This document shows, in pieces, positions 1-9,026 of a DNA stretch of 64,000 bases. The position numbers and the translations under genes were made by a program. The notes under the pieces are model-generated. The model saw only the letters and a list, made by a program, of their open reading frames with translations. It did no database searches and was not told the origin of the DNA. The number at the start of each line of letters is the position of its first letter. Positions within the stretch are counted from its first letter, which is position 1. This DNA comes from EA-27 sp964396265. GTDB lineage: Archaea > Thermoplasmatota > Thermoplasmata > RBG-16-68-12 > EA-27. Where the stretch lies: positions 1 to 64,000 of the forward strand of contig CAYNEM010000001.1 in assembly GCA_964396265.1 (NCBI GenBank), given 5' to 3'.

Positions 1-1482
1 CCCGACTGGCTGTCGATCGAGGGGATCGCCCGATCGTTCCGCGGCGTCCTCGGCCTCGAGACGGGCCTGCCGAAGTACGAGGTGGCGACCGGTCCCGTCG
101 TCTTCCACATCGATCCGAGCGTCCGCGACGTGCGTCCGTTCGCGGTCGGTGGCGTGATCCGCGACGTGGAGTTCACGGAGCCGCTCCTCAAGTCCCTCAT
201 CGACCTCCAGGAGAACCTGCACCTGACGCACGGTCGGCGTCGGAGGAAGGTCGCGATCGGGATCCACGACCTGGACAAGGTCCGCCCTCCGTTCACATAC
301 CTCGCGGTGCCGCCCTCGTCCGTCCGGTTCGTCCCACTAGGCCGCGCGGAGAGCATGGACCTGCAGCAGATCCTCGACGGTCACGAGAAGGGGATCGAGT
401 TCCGCCACGTCCTGGCTGGGAAGACGGCCTACCCGGTCATCGTGGACGCGAACGACGACGTCCTCTCTTTCCCGCCGATCATCAACGGGATCCTCACGCA
501 GCTCTCGCCGGAGACGCGGAACCTCTTTCTCGACGTGACGGGGACGGATGAGGAAGCCGTCGCGATCTCGCTGAACATCGTGTCGACGGCGCTCGCGGAG
601 CGGGGCGCGACAATCGAGTCCGTGGAGCTTCGCACGCCGGAAGGGACGCGGAGCTCGCCGGACCTGTGGCCGCGCGACTACGCGCTCGACGTGGCGGCCG
701 CGAACGAGCTGCTCGGCCTGCAACTTTCGGCGGAGGAGGTTGCGGACTGTCTCCGCCGGATGCGGTACGACGCAGATCCGCATGGCGACAAAGTCCTCGT
801 GAGGGCCGCCCGGTTCCGCGCGGACATCCTCCACCCGTTCGACCTCGTGGAGGACGTGGGGATCGGCTACGGCTACGACCGCATCCCTACGATGCTCCCG
901 CGCCGCCACACCGCCGGCCATTCGACGCGGCTCGCCGACTTCACGGACGCCCTCCGGATGCTCATGGTTGGCCACGGGTACCACGAGATCATGTCCCTCA
1001 CGGTCGCCGCGCCAGAGGAACCGTGGGAGAGCCCGCACCGCGTGACGCTCCTCAACCCCGTGTCCGCGGAGCAATCGAAGATGCGGTCCTCCCTGCTTCC
1101 GAGCGTCCTGGGCATCCTTGCGCTGAACAAGCACCGCGACTTGCCCCAGCGCGTGTTCGAGATCGGGGACGCGGTCCGCAACGACAAGAACCTGCGCCTT
1201 CTGGCGGGGGCGAGCATCCATGCGCGCGCCTCCTTCACGGAGATGAAGAGCCTCGCCCAGGCCCTGATGCGGGACGTGGGGAAGACGTTCGAGGTCGAAC
1301 CGCACGAGGATGCGAACTTCATCGACGGTCGGTGCGCGTCCGTTCGCGTCGGGGCCGACCCCGTGGGCCTGTTCGGAGAGGTCCATCCGCGCGTCGTCAC
1401 CGCGTACGGGTTAGGCCATCCCGTCGTGGCCTTCGAGCTCGACGTGGCCACCTTGCGGCTAGAGACCCCGTCGTCCCCGTGA
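1..1482 (+). CDS. pheT: Phenylalanyl-tRNA synthetase beta subunit, 5' truncated by the window
   Basis: This is the non-catalytic beta chain of the alpha2-beta2 enzyme that charges tRNA-Phe in the cytoplasm. The frame is already open at base 1, where it reads PDWLSIEGIARSFRGVLG, a conserved stretch close to the N-terminus of archaeal PheT, so the true start lies just left of the window. Visible blocks are a B3/4-like region (about residues 60-170, with HDLDK and FPPIING), a B5-like segment and a C-terminal catalytic-like core (HPFDLVEDVGIGYGYDRIP; RVFEIGD; FGEVHP). The roughly 490 residues present fit the short archaeal/eukaryotic form rather than the 800-residue bacterial one. The downstream neighbour is tRNA-Ser. 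The gene is intact and has the GC-rich codon use of the core genome. Confidence 0.96.
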   Translation, partial: PDWLSIEGIARSFRGVLGLETGLPKYEVATGPVVFHIDPSVRDVRPFAVGGVIRDVEFTEPLLKSLIDLQENLHLTHGRRRRKVAIGIHDLDKVRPPFTYLAVPPSSVRFVPLGRAESMDLQQILDGHEKGIEFRHVLAGKTAYPVIVDANDDVLSFPPIINGILTQLSPETRNLFLDVTGTDEEAVAISLNIVSTALAERGATIESVELRTPEGTRSSPDLWPRDYALDVAAANELLGLQLSAEEVADCLRRMRYDADPHGDKVLVRAARFRADILHPFDLVEDVGIGYGYDRIPTMLPRRHTAGHSTRLADFTDALRMLMVGHGYHEIMSLTVAAPEEPWESPHRVTLLNPVSAEQSKMRSSLLPSVLGILALNKHRDLPQRVFEIGDAVRNDKNLRLLAGASIHARASFTEMKSLAQALMRDVGKTFEVEPHEDANFIDGRCASVRVGADPVGLFGEVHPRVVTAYGLGHPVVAFELDVATLRLETPSSP

Positions 1483-1530
1483 GTTCCTGGACCGCGCAAC
1501 CTTTTTGGCGGCGTCGCCGCTACGCGCCTC

Positions 1531-1615
1531 GCTGAGGTAGCCTAGCCCGGTCAAGGCGCCGGTCTTGAAAACCGGTGGGCGCAAGCCCGCGGGAGTTCGA
1601 ATCTCCCCCTCAGCG
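1531..1615 (+). tRNA. tRNA-Ser(UGA)
   Basis: A seven-pair acceptor stem (gctgagg with cctcagc, discriminator g) closes a type II tRNA with a long variable arm. The anticodon stem ccggt/accgg encloses the loop cttgaaa, giving anticodon TGA at 1566-1568. The T arm holds gttcgaatc. CCA is not encoded. A T-rich box (about 1499-1506) lies 25-32 bases upstream, where an archaeal TATA box is expected. A protein gene starts only two bases after the discriminator. Confidence 0.95.
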
Positions 1616-1617
1616 TC

Positions 1618-2172
1618 ATGCGAACCGTGGAGGTGCGCCGCCATGCGGAGCGCGATCCGAACGAGGACCTCACCGCCAAAGGGCTCGAGCAGTGTGCCCT
1701 CGCAAAACGTTCCCTGGAGTTTCCTTATGACGCCTACGTCACAAGTCCCGCGAAGCGAGCGCGACTGACGATGGAAGCGTTTGGCGGCAGTCCCGCGGCC
1801 GTCGAGGAGAGGCTCGCCCCGCGTCCGCGACCGCCGTTCGAGCCGTTCGCGCGCCGCCACGAGAAGCTCACGGCCGCCGGGATGGACCTCGTCACCGCTT
1901 GGTACGCGATCCCGGAAGCGTACCCCGCGCTCGCGGAGGTCGGCCGTTCCGCTCTCGCAGGCGTGCTCGACATCGCCGCCAGGCTGCCCGATCCAGGTCG
2001 CGCGCTGGCAGTCAGCCACGGGGGAACGATCGAGCCTTTCGCGGTCGCCGCCCTCGGGCGTTCGTACCCGTCGATCTTCGGGAACCGGGAGCTGGCGTAC
2101 TGCGAGGGCGTGAGGGCGCACGTTCTCGAGTCGCGCGTCTGTCGCGTCGACGTGATCCGGCTCCCAGTATAG
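1618..2172 (+). CDS. Histidine phosphatase (phosphoglycerate mutase/SixA-like)
   Basis: The protein has 184 residues of the branch-2-like histidine phosphatase fold. It opens with VRRHAERD, the RHG/RHA signature carrying the phospho-accepting histidine, and has the second catalytic-site motif VSHGG around residue 134. LTAKGLEQC is the usual substrate-pocket segment that follows the first motif. The substrate cannot be inferred; small sugar phosphates or phosphohistidine are known in the family. ATG at 1618 is two bases after tRNA-Ser, so the mRNA is probably cut from a tRNA-mRNA precursor or starts from the tRNA promoter. The product should be cytoplasmic, since no signal peptide is visible. 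Confidence 0.85.
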   Translation: MRTVEVRRHAERDPNEDLTAKGLEQCALAKRSLEFPYDAYVTSPAKRARLTMEAFGGSPAAVEERLAPRPRPPFEPFARRHEKLTAAGMDLVTAWYAIPEAYPALAEVGRSALAGVLDIAARLPDPGRALAVSHGGTIEPFAVAALGRSYPSIFGNRELAYCEGVRAHVLESRVCRVDVIRLPV

Positions 2173-2238
2173 AGAGTATATTCCGACCCCAATCGAAGAT
2201 AGAGAATAATTATTCCTTCCTCGTCCCAAGGAGTGGCC

Positions 2239-2832
2239 ATGACCGACGAGAAGGTCAAGCGGACGGGCAAGTGGGCGAACCGATTCGTCGCGGCTGCGGT
2301 CGTGCAGGCGGCGCTGGCGATGGTCCTGACAGGATACCTCCTGTACCAGGGCCTGTTTGGATTGCCGGCGGCCTCTAGGATCGTTGCGGGCGGCGGAGCC
2401 GGTATGTGGTTGACCGTAGGATTCATCGGGTTCGTGCTGTTCGGCCCGATCGGGATGGCGCTGACCGCGGGACTGTTCCGCCAGCTCGAGTCCCACATGG
2501 GCCGGATCGCGGGACGGTTCACGAACTACGGACTGTGGGCGGCACTGCTCCTGTACAACGTGGGTGTCGTGGGCGGGACGTGGCTCATGATGCACGCGGG
2601 ATACCGGGGCGGCGCGGCCGCGCAGCCCGTGATGTTCGGCGGTCTCGGATGGACCGGAGCGCAGGCCGCCCTGGTCCACTCGCAGATCATGGTGTACTAC
2701 CCGCCATACATCGGTGCGTTTATGGCGGTGGCGCTTGCAGGGGCCTTCCTGGGCCTCGTCGGTTACGTGCTCGTCTGGGCGCGAAAGGCAGATGAGAAGG
2801 CTCCGACGTGGCCGAAGCCCGTCTCGGCGTAG
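2239..2832 (+). CDS. Four-helix membrane protein of unknown function
   Basis: The protein has 197 residues and four clear hydrophobic segments at about residues 15-38, 55-75, 94-116 and 152-175, with a short charged tail. I do not recognise a family. The second and fourth helices are rich in Gly and Ala, as in small integral membrane or heme-binding proteins, but no conserved His pair is evident. ATG at 2239 is chosen because AAGGAG at 2228-2233 sits five bases before it; the in-frame GTG at 2233 overlaps that site. An AT-rich stretch with TATA-like boxes (about 2169-2216) precedes the gene. It lies alone between the phosphatase gene and tRNA-Leu. Confidence 0.8.
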   Translation: MTDEKVKRTGKWANRFVAAAVVQAALAMVLTGYLLYQGLFGLPAASRIVAGGGAGMWLTVGFIGFVLFGPIGMALTAGLFRQLESHMGRIAGRFTNYGLWAALLLYNVGVVGGTWLMMHAGYRGGAAAQPVMFGGLGWTGAQAALVHSQIMVYYPPYIGAFMAVALAGAFLGLVGYVLVWARKADEKAPTWPKPVSA

Positions 2833-2892
2833 GCGTCCTCGCCACGGCGCGGGCGGAAACTCACGCCCGCGCCCCCTTACCCTTTTAGAAAC

Positions 2893-2900
2893 GTTTTATA
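2893..2900 (+). promoter_or_regulatory. TATA box of tRNA-Leu
   Basis: GTTTTATA lies 28-35 bases before the first base of tRNA-Leu, in an otherwise GC-rich stretch. That is the expected position of an archaeal TATA box. Confidence 0.7.
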
Positions 2901-2927
2901 CGGACCGCGATTCTGCTCGCCCTCGTT

Positions 2928-3012
2928 GCGTGGGTCGCCCAGCATGGTCAAAGGCGCAGCGTTGAGGTCGCTGTCCCGTAGGGGTTCCCAGGTTCAAATC
3001 CTGGCCCACGCA
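2928..3012 (+). tRNA. tRNA-Leu(GAG), integration target
   Basis: The acceptor stem is gcgtggg paired with cccacgc, discriminator a. The D arm is gcc/ggc, the anticodon stem cagcg/cgctg encloses ttgaggt, and the anticodon is GAG. A long variable arm (cccgtagggg) and a T arm ccagg-ttcaaat-cctgg complete a type II leucine tRNA. CCA is not encoded. Its 3' end is repeated at 29797-29817, which marks it as the attachment site of the island that follows. Confidence 0.95.
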
Positions 3013-3017
3013 TCCCC
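2997..3017 (+). repeat. Putative attL: 3' end of tRNA-Leu (direct repeat, left copy)
   Basis: These 21 bases span the last T-loop bases, the T stem, the acceptor 3' strand and five bases beyond the tRNA. They recur in the same orientation at 29797-29817 with one mismatch (c/t at the fifth position). The shared core is tggcccacgcatcccc. An intact tRNA at one end and a 3' fragment at the other is the classic result of tyrosine-recombinase integration. No recombinase gene remains between the copies. Confidence 0.75.
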
Positions 3018-3048
3018 TTACTAGCGCCGGGGGCTCGCCTTCTCCCGT

Positions 3049-3690
3049 GTGCCCCTCTGCTTCCGGCGTCGGATCGAGGCCTCGTTCCACGAGCAGGACC
3101 GGGTCATGGCGTGCGTGGCCGCGTACGAGGGCACCCCGCACTTCTTCCTGAGCCAGCACTTCCGCCGCTCCCTGCGTGCGAGCCGCCTGTCCGTGGTGAG
3201 GGACTACGGAACATGGGCGTCCCCCGTCCTCGACACGCGGGCGACGGCCTTCGAGCTCCCTAGAGAGGACCCGAAACCCATGCCGTTCATGGAGGCGTTC
3301 GGCGAGGACCTGCCCGGCTACTCCGGCGGCTACCCCGGCGTCGTCACGGACTTCGTCGCGGCTCGGGAGGGCCTCGTGTACTGGGTGGATGCGTTCAGCA
3401 AGGAGCTGATCGGCGTGCGCGACGACCCGACCCCGCTTCGCGCGCACTTCGGGCCTGCGAAGCCGGAGGCGCCGTCCTGGGGCGACGGACTGCACTGGGA
3501 GGTTCGAGGAGAGCCGGCGGCCGCGGCATCCCTGCCGGGCACGGAGGGATGGCGGATCTTTCCGACCCGGGAGGGCTATCGTCGCCTGCGCCAGGGCGAG
3601 CACGTCGTGGTGCGCCCGCTTCGACTCGGGGACGATTCGCCGTGGGAACGGCTGAACGTCCGCCCGGTCCCCGAGGAGATGCGCCCGTGA
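3049..3690 (+). CDS. Hypothetical protein at the left edge of the island
   Basis: The product has 213 residues from GTG at 3049 and no family I recognise. It is soluble, with no signal peptide or membrane segment, rich in aromatic and charged residues, and begins PLCFRRRIEASFHEQ. An in-frame GTG 30 bases after the attL repeat is the first usable start, so the 5' end could be partly a junction product. Its last four bases (GTGA) overlap the next gene, so the two are translationally coupled and probably work together. Codon use resembles the GC-rich core. It could instead be read as the start of the host genes after the tRNA if the island boundary were misplaced. Confidence 0.65.
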   Translation: MPLCFRRRIEASFHEQDRVMACVAAYEGTPHFFLSQHFRRSLRASRLSVVRDYGTWASPVLDTRATAFELPREDPKPMPFMEAFGEDLPGYSGGYPGVVTDFVAAREGLVYWVDAFSKELIGVRDDPTPLRAHFGPAKPEAPSWGDGLHWEVRGEPAAAASLPGTEGWRIFPTREGYRRLRQGEHVVVRPLRLGDDSPWERLNVRPVPEEMRP

Positions 3691-4055
3691 GGCTCGTCTA
3701 CCACCGCGGGTTCTCGTACTCCGAGTTCGACCTTGCGAACTACGCGTATCTCCGGAACCTCCTCTCCAACGCCTCTGCGAAGGTCTCCTCGAAACTCGGG
3801 GGGATCGCGATCGTCGCGGATACGAACGAGTCGTTTTGGGATGCGACGAAGCGGGTCCGGCACCTCGGCAAGAAGGGCTTGCCCACGCCGACGGTGGAGT
3901 GGGGAAAGGGCGGCCGCGGTCTCGGGACCTCCCTCTTGCTCTACGGCGAGGGCGACGGAGAGCTGGAGTACTTCTGGACCCGCCGCGAGAGCGTCGAGAA
4001 GGCCTTGGAGGAAATCCTCTCGGGAGGGCCGGGGTGGCTTGCCGAGTTCGGGTAG
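3687..4055 (+). CDS. Hypothetical protein coupled to the 3049 gene
   Basis: The product has 122 residues from GTG at 3687, overlapping the stop of the upstream gene by four bases. The sequence begins RLVYHRGFSYSEFDLANY and contains a Gly-Lys-rich central stretch (HLGKKGLP, then WGKGGRGLG) followed by an acidic C-terminal helix. No known domain is recognised. The GKGGRG stretch is not a Walker motif in context. The pair 3049-4055 forms a two-gene unit. The 201 bases that follow (4056-4256) hold a CTTAAG-type box at 4151-4156 that may drive the helicase gene. Confidence 0.65.
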   Translation: MRLVYHRGFSYSEFDLANYAYLRNLLSNASAKVSSKLGGIAIVADTNESFWDATKRVRHLGKKGLPTPTVEWGKGGRGLGTSLLLYGEGDGELEYFWTRRESVEKALEEILSGGPGWLAEFG

Positions 4056-4256
4056 CCGTTGACGATCGGACAGCCGAGTGTCAATGATGTTGCACAGAGG
4101 CGAGAGGGGCACGCAGGTGCATGGGTTCTTTCGCTCTCCCCAACCACGAGCTTAAGTACGCCACGCTAAATGATGTCGCCGTTGGGGAGGGGCGGACACT
4201 CCAGCGTAGGTGACCGGGAGCCAGCAGCGGCGAACCCCTTCCGGAACAGGGCAGTC

Positions 4257-7200
4257 ATGACGCACCCCAATGCCGATGTGCCAGCGCTGATTCGGGAAGT
4301 GAGTGCGACGGCTGAGAAGCCCCACAGCCAAACTGTCCAAGCGAAGCTTGAGGATGCGGCTCGGAAGCTTCTCGACTTGACGTTGCGAAACAAGCTCGTG
4401 AAGTTCAAGGAATCCTCCCGAATTCACATGGAGGTCTACGCCGGCAGTCTGGGCTCGCTGGCGAACCTTCTGGTCGACGAAGAGGAGCGGAAAATCCCGC
4501 TAGAGCCCGTTCAGGCGAAACCGGGCGATGGTGTACTGTGGACCACATCCAACGAAGAAACCATTCTTCGCTTCGTCGTTGCAAACCAAGAAGACCAGGA
4601 TCGCGGCCCGCGCAACTTGGCGCATGAAGCGCACGTCTTCGAAGAGGAGCACGGCTATGGTGCTTTGTTCATCGCACTTGGTTTTCTCGAATGGACCGAG
4701 GCACCCGGCACTGCGCCGTTCTTGGCCCCCCTATTGTTGTACCCCGTGGTGGTCGAACGCGGAAGCCGGGGCAAAGGATTCGTGGCGATTTCGACCGGCG
4801 ACGAGCCGCACGTCAATCCCGCTATCCAACTCAAGCTTCGCGATCAAGGCGTCAACCTGCCCGATCCAAAGGAATTCGATGCGGCCTCTGTGGCGACGTA
4901 CGTCAAGGTAGTTGAGAACCTTGTAAAGGATCGAGGATGGCGTATCGTCCCGAAAACAGTCCTCGGGATGTTCAAGTTCCACAAGTTCGTCATGTACCGC
5001 GACCTGAAGGCCCTCGGCTTGGCCGTCGAACAAGGCGGTGAACTGCCCGGTGCCATTGACGCCGTCCTTGATCCCGACCCCGAAGATCCGCGGCTCGAAT
5101 CGACGCCCGTGATGACGGAGCAGGAGGTCGATCAGAAGATCAAATGGTCGGAGGCAAATTACGTTGTCGACGCAGATCCCAGCCAGATCGTTGCCATTGA
5201 GGAGGTAAAATCCGGAAAGCACCTGGTAATTCAAGGTCCACCTGGAACGGGCAAGTCGCAGACGATCGCGAACCTAATTGCGGAGCTGCTCGGCCAGAAC
5301 AAGCGGGTCCTCTTCGTCAGCGAGAAGGAGGCCGCCCTGAAAGTGGTAAAACGGCGTCTCGACGCCGCCGGAATCGGGGATTTCTGCCTAGCTTTGCACG
5401 GCGTGAAAACGTCCCATGAGCAATTCCGGAAACAGATGGCTGCAATCATGGCCGGCGGCTTCCGGTTGCCATCGGGCGTGAAGGTTGATTTGAAGGAACT
5501 TGAGCGAGATCGAAAGTCGCTGGAGAACTACGCTGTGGCGCTCCGATCGCCTCCGACGGAGACCGACATCAAGACTGCTTGGGCCATCGGCCAAGTCATC
5601 GCGTTACGCGAGAGATACCCTGCGGATCTATTGGTCCGCTGGTCGTCACGAAAGCGAAGGCCGGCGAACAAGGAAGACCTTCTGGCATCGCTCGAATTGG
5701 CGCGCGAGCGGATTCGGTGGTACCAGTCGTGGGGTCGATCATCGGAGAATCCTTGGCAGTGGTGCAGGCACCCCCAACCTGACCTCGTACCGACACTACA
5801 GGAAATCCAGTCTGAGCTGGTTCAAGGGAACGCGCAACTCGCCGCGGAGGCCCAGGGGTGGCACAACCTATCGGGACTACCGCCGCCTACAAAGAAGTCC
5901 GAGATTTCCGAATTGGTGGCGCTGATTCCGCACTTCAGCGACTCGAGATCCGTTCCAGATATCAAAGGCGCCGCCGACTACGGCCCGCTGGATTCTACCG
6001 CCGAGGCGGCGATTGCCCGACTCTCCCAGCTTATCCAACTACGTGACCAACTCAAAGCTCACCAAGTGAATTGGCCCGCCAACGCTCCCTCTGTGGAATT
6101 GCGCGACCGACTGAGGGCGGCATCGAAGGGTTTCCTGCATTCGGTCCGGTCCGCCTTCCGCCGCGCCAAGAGAGATGCTCACGCCATCTACGAGGACCGC
6201 GGACGACGACCTCGCCAACGCCTCGAGGCAGACCTGGACCTATTGGCTCGATTCCAAGCGGCGCGCAACGGTAGCCAGGAAGTACAAAAGCAAAGCAGCC
6301 GTCTGGCTGGCTTCGCGCCTGACCAATGGGACGAAGTAGTTCGATCGTTGAGCCAGCTAAGAACGTGGCTTGGAAGCACGTCCGGAGTCATTCGTGAACA
6401 ACATGGGTCGGACCATCTAGCGCGAGTCTTCGCTCGCCCGGACGAGGCGCGTAATCATGCGGAGTCGATCGGCCGGATCGCCGTCGAGTGGCAAAAGCTT
6501 GAATCCATCGCAGCCCGTTTGGCGGGGGTCTTTGCCACGGATATTCCGCCATTCGTCGTTCATGGAGAGGCCGACGAGGTTTCGCCCCAATTTCTGAGCT
6601 GGTACTCAACTAATTCCGGCATGCTCGGGCCCTGGTTGCAGCATGTCGATTGGACTGCGCGGGTCGGCGCTGCCTGGTTGGACGCGCTGGCGCTCCATGA
6701 TCCAGCAGATTTTCCCGGCGACGTCTACTGGGCATGCGCGGAGTTTTCGATGGTCTCGTCGGTCGTGGAAGCGGCGATGCGGGAATTTCCCGTGCTGGGC
6801 ACTTTCACCGCCATAAGCCATGAGGACTTGAGAAAGCGGTTCCGGGAACTAGATTCGAGCCTCGAGAAAGTGGCTCGCAGGCGTCTCGTCGAGCGACTTT
6901 CGGAGCGCGCCGCCGCGGCGGCCCTGGCAGCGTTCCCGGGGACTCCCATGGGGACGCTGAAACACGAACTCGGGAAGAAGAGGCGCCGAAAACCAATTCG
7001 GAAGCTCGTCGCTGAAACGATGTCCGCCCTTGGGGATCTCAAGCCATGTTTCATGATGAGCCCGCTGACCGTCGCCACGTATCTTGCGCCTGCGGCGAAG
7101 CCCTTTGATGTCTTGATCTTCGACGAAGCATCCCAGGTACGTCCTGAAGACGCGTTGGTCTGCCTGATGCGGGCGAACCAGGTCGTCGTCGTTGGTGATT

Positions 7201-9026
7201 CCAAGCAGCTTCCCCCGACGAGCTTCTTTGACTCCGCGGAAGCGGAAACCGATGAGGACATCGACGACGATCGCGTCACGGACATGGAGAGCATCCTGGA
7301 CGAGTGCGTCGGAAAAGCGTTCCCCGAACGCATGCTCAGGTGGCACTACCGCAGCCGGCACCACTCCCTAATCGAAGGAAGCAACCAAGAATTCTACAAC
7401 GGCCGACTGCTCGTATTCCGCAGCCCTTCGAACGAGGTCGAAAATATGGGCCTTCGCCACCACTACTTCCCTACCAGCGTATACGGGGAAGGCGGGAACG
7501 CAGTGAATCGCCGTGAGGCCCAAGAGGTCGCCCGCTTGGCGTACCAACACTGGCAACAAACGCCGAAGAGTAGCCTCGGCGTCGTGGCGTTCAGCTTGGC
7601 CCAATACCGGGAGCTCTACGACCAGGTTTACGCGCTCGCGAACAAGGATGCCCAGTTCTTGGAATGGATTGAACGAGACGTCGAAGAACCGTTCTTTGTG
7701 AAAAACCTGGAAAGCGTCCAAGGAGACGAGCGGGACCACATCATCATCAGTGTCGGCTATGGAAAGGATGCCACCGATCAGATCAGGCGCCGCTTCGGGC
7801 CGGTCAACAAGATGGGGGGCGAGCGGCGACTAAATGTTCTCTTCACTCGTGCAAAGGAACGAACCACCGTCGTGAGCAACTTTCGCTCCGCTGAACTCGC
7901 GGTCGACGACATGGCGAACCGCGGCCCCCACGTCCTAAAGAATTTCTTGGCACTGGCCGAATCGGGCAAATGGCCGGAAGTCGAAACCGCTCCGGAAGAA
8001 TTCGACAGTCCGTTTGAGGAAATGGTCAAAGACTTCCTGGAGAAGAATGGCTTCCGCGTAGTGCCTCAGGTCGGCTGCGCCGGCTACCGCATCGACCTAG
8101 CGGTGTGCCATCCGACGCTTCCGGGAACCTTCTGCATTGGAGTCGAATGCGACGGGGCACAGTACCACTCCAGTCATGTTGCGCGAGAACGCGATCGCCA
8201 ACGCCAAGAGATCCTCGAGAAGAAACTCCAATGGAAACTCTACCGAGTCTGGAGCACGGAGTGGTTCCACCGGCCGCAATCAGCGAAGGAAAAACTCTTG
8301 GCGGCGGTGAAGGCCGCCGCATCCGACGCCCTGACTCCTCCCGCTCCGGCAACGATCGGTGATGGTGGCGAACCGGCGGACGCCAATGCCGCGAATGGGC
8401 AACGGGACCTGGGCGGTCGCCAAGATTCGCCAACTCCGCCCGTGACCTCTGAGATCGTGGACATCGGTGGGCTTCATGAAGCAGCCCAATTGCTTTTGCC
8501 ACCGTATCTGCATGCGAGCGTCGACGGTCGGACCCTGCATGAAGGGTTGGCGGAGTCAAGGTCACGAAACGTCGCGGACGTGGCCATGGAAATAATCCGT
8601 GGGGAGGCCCCACTCCATTTCGATGTCTTGGTTGAACGGCTAAGGATGGCTGCCGACCAGGGTCGGGCAGGCGAGCGGGCCCGAGACGCTGTCCGCTCTG
8701 CGTTGATTCGCCACTACCGTGGCGAAATCACCATCCAAGAAGGATTTGTACGTCTTCGCTCGAAGAAAGCAACCGCGCGTCAACGAAGCGGCGATTGGAA
8801 GCCTGAACACATTCCGCCCGAGGAAATCGACGAAGTGATTCTGAAGGTCGTAAGATCTGCGAAGCAAGTTCCGCTGGAAGTTCTCTTCCAAGCGGCCCGT
8901 GCGGCCCTTGGCTACGGGCGTCTCGGGAAGGATCTTCGCAGATGTCTCGAGGCAGGCTTGAACCGACTTGAGAAGAAGAAAGCAGTTCGCCATGACGGCG
9001 AACTAGTTCTACCAGCTAATGACTGA
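4257..9026 (+). CDS. DUF4011-SF1 helicase-Vsr-like nuclease-DUF3320 protein (HheA-like defence protein)
   Basis: This single large protein (1589 residues) has the architecture of the experimentally described Hhe antiphage protein (DUF4011-helicase-Vsr). Near residues 35-55 is the DUF4011 motif LDLTLRNKLVKF. The SF1 helicase core follows: Walker A GPPGTGKS (about 327), Walker B LIFDEASQ (about 955), motif III GDSKQLPPT (about 980), then WHYRSRH, SVQGDERD and LFTRAKER. At about 1250-1340 is a Vsr/MTES_1575-type nuclease with RIDLAV and GVECDGAQYH, followed by an AP-rich linker and a DUF3320-like winged-helix tail. ATG 4257 is preferred over 4170 because the intervening residues do not look like protein. 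It is probably a stand-alone DNA-targeting defence enzyme. Codon use is less GC-biased than the flanking core genes, which suggests transfer. Confidence 0.88.
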   Translation: MTHPNADVPALIREVSATAEKPHSQTVQAKLEDAARKLLDLTLRNKLVKFKESSRIHMEVYAGSLGSLANLLVDEEERKIPLEPVQAKPGDGVLWTTSNEETILRFVVANQEDQDRGPRNLAHEAHVFEEEHGYGALFIALGFLEWTEAPGTAPFLAPLLLYPVVVERGSRGKGFVAISTGDEPHVNPAIQLKLRDQGVNLPDPKEFDAASVATYVKVVENLVKDRGWRIVPKTVLGMFKFHKFVMYRDLKALGLAVEQGGELPGAIDAVLDPDPEDPRLESTPVMTEQEVDQKIKWSEANYVVDADPSQIVAIEEVKSGKHLVIQGPPGTGKSQTIANLIAELLGQNKRVLFVSEKEAALKVVKRRLDAAGIGDFCLALHGVKTSHEQFRKQMAAIMAGGFRLPSGVKVDLKELERDRKSLENYAVALRSPPTETDIKTAWAIGQVIALRERYPADLLVRWSSRKRRPANKEDLLASLELARERIRWYQSWGRSSENPWQWCRHPQPDLVPTLQEIQSELVQGNAQLAAEAQGWHNLSGLPPPTKKSEISELVALIPHFSDSRSVPDIKGAADYGPLDSTAEAAIARLSQLIQLRDQLKAHQVNWPANAPSVELRDRLRAASKGFLHSVRSAFRRAKRDAHAIYEDRGRRPRQRLEADLDLLARFQAARNGSQEVQKQSSRLAGFAPDQWDEVVRSLSQLRTWLGSTSGVIREQHGSDHLARVFARPDEARNHAESIGRIAVEWQKLESIAARLAGVFATDIPPFVVHGEADEVSPQFLSWYSTNSGMLGPWLQHVDWTARVGAAWLDALALHDPADFPGDVYWACAEFSMVSSVVEAAMREFPVLGTFTAISHEDLRKRFRELDSSLEKVARRRLVERLSERAAAAALAAFPGTPMGTLKHELGKKRRRKPIRKLVAETMSALGDLKPCFMMSPLTVATYLAPAAKPFDVLIFDEASQVRPEDALVCLMRANQVVVVGDSKQLPPTSFFDSAEAETDEDIDDDRVTDMESILDECVGKAFPERMLRWHYRSRHHSLIEGSNQEFYNGRLLVFRSPSNEVENMGLRHHYFPTSVYGEGGNAVNRREAQEVARLAYQHWQQTPKSSLGVVAFSLAQYRELYDQVYALANKDAQFLEWIERDVEEPFFVKNLESVQGDERDHIIISVGYGKDATDQIRRRFGPVNKMGGERRLNVLFTRAKERTTVVSNFRSAELAVDDMANRGPHVLKNFLALAESGKWPEVETAPEEFDSPFEEMVKDFLEKNGFRVVPQVGCAGYRIDLAVCHPTLPGTFCIGVECDGAQYHSSHVARERDRQRQEILEKKLQWKLYRVWSTEWFHRPQSAKEKLLAAVKAAASDALTPPAPATIGDGGEPADANAANGQRDLGGRQDSPTPPVTSEIVDIGGLHEAAQLLLPPYLHASVDGRTLHEGLAESRSRNVADVAMEIIRGEAPLHFDVLVERLRMAADQGRAGERARDAVRSALIRHYRGEITIQEGFVRLRSKKATARQRSGDWKPEHIPPEEIDEVILKVVRSAKQVPLEVLFQAARAALGYGRLGKDLRRCLEAGLNRLEKKKAVRHDGELVLPAND

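Noticed and set aside
337..1386. Minus-strand open frame opposite pheT
   Set aside because: It is Arg- and Val-rich and mirrors pheT; no independent start signal or motif.
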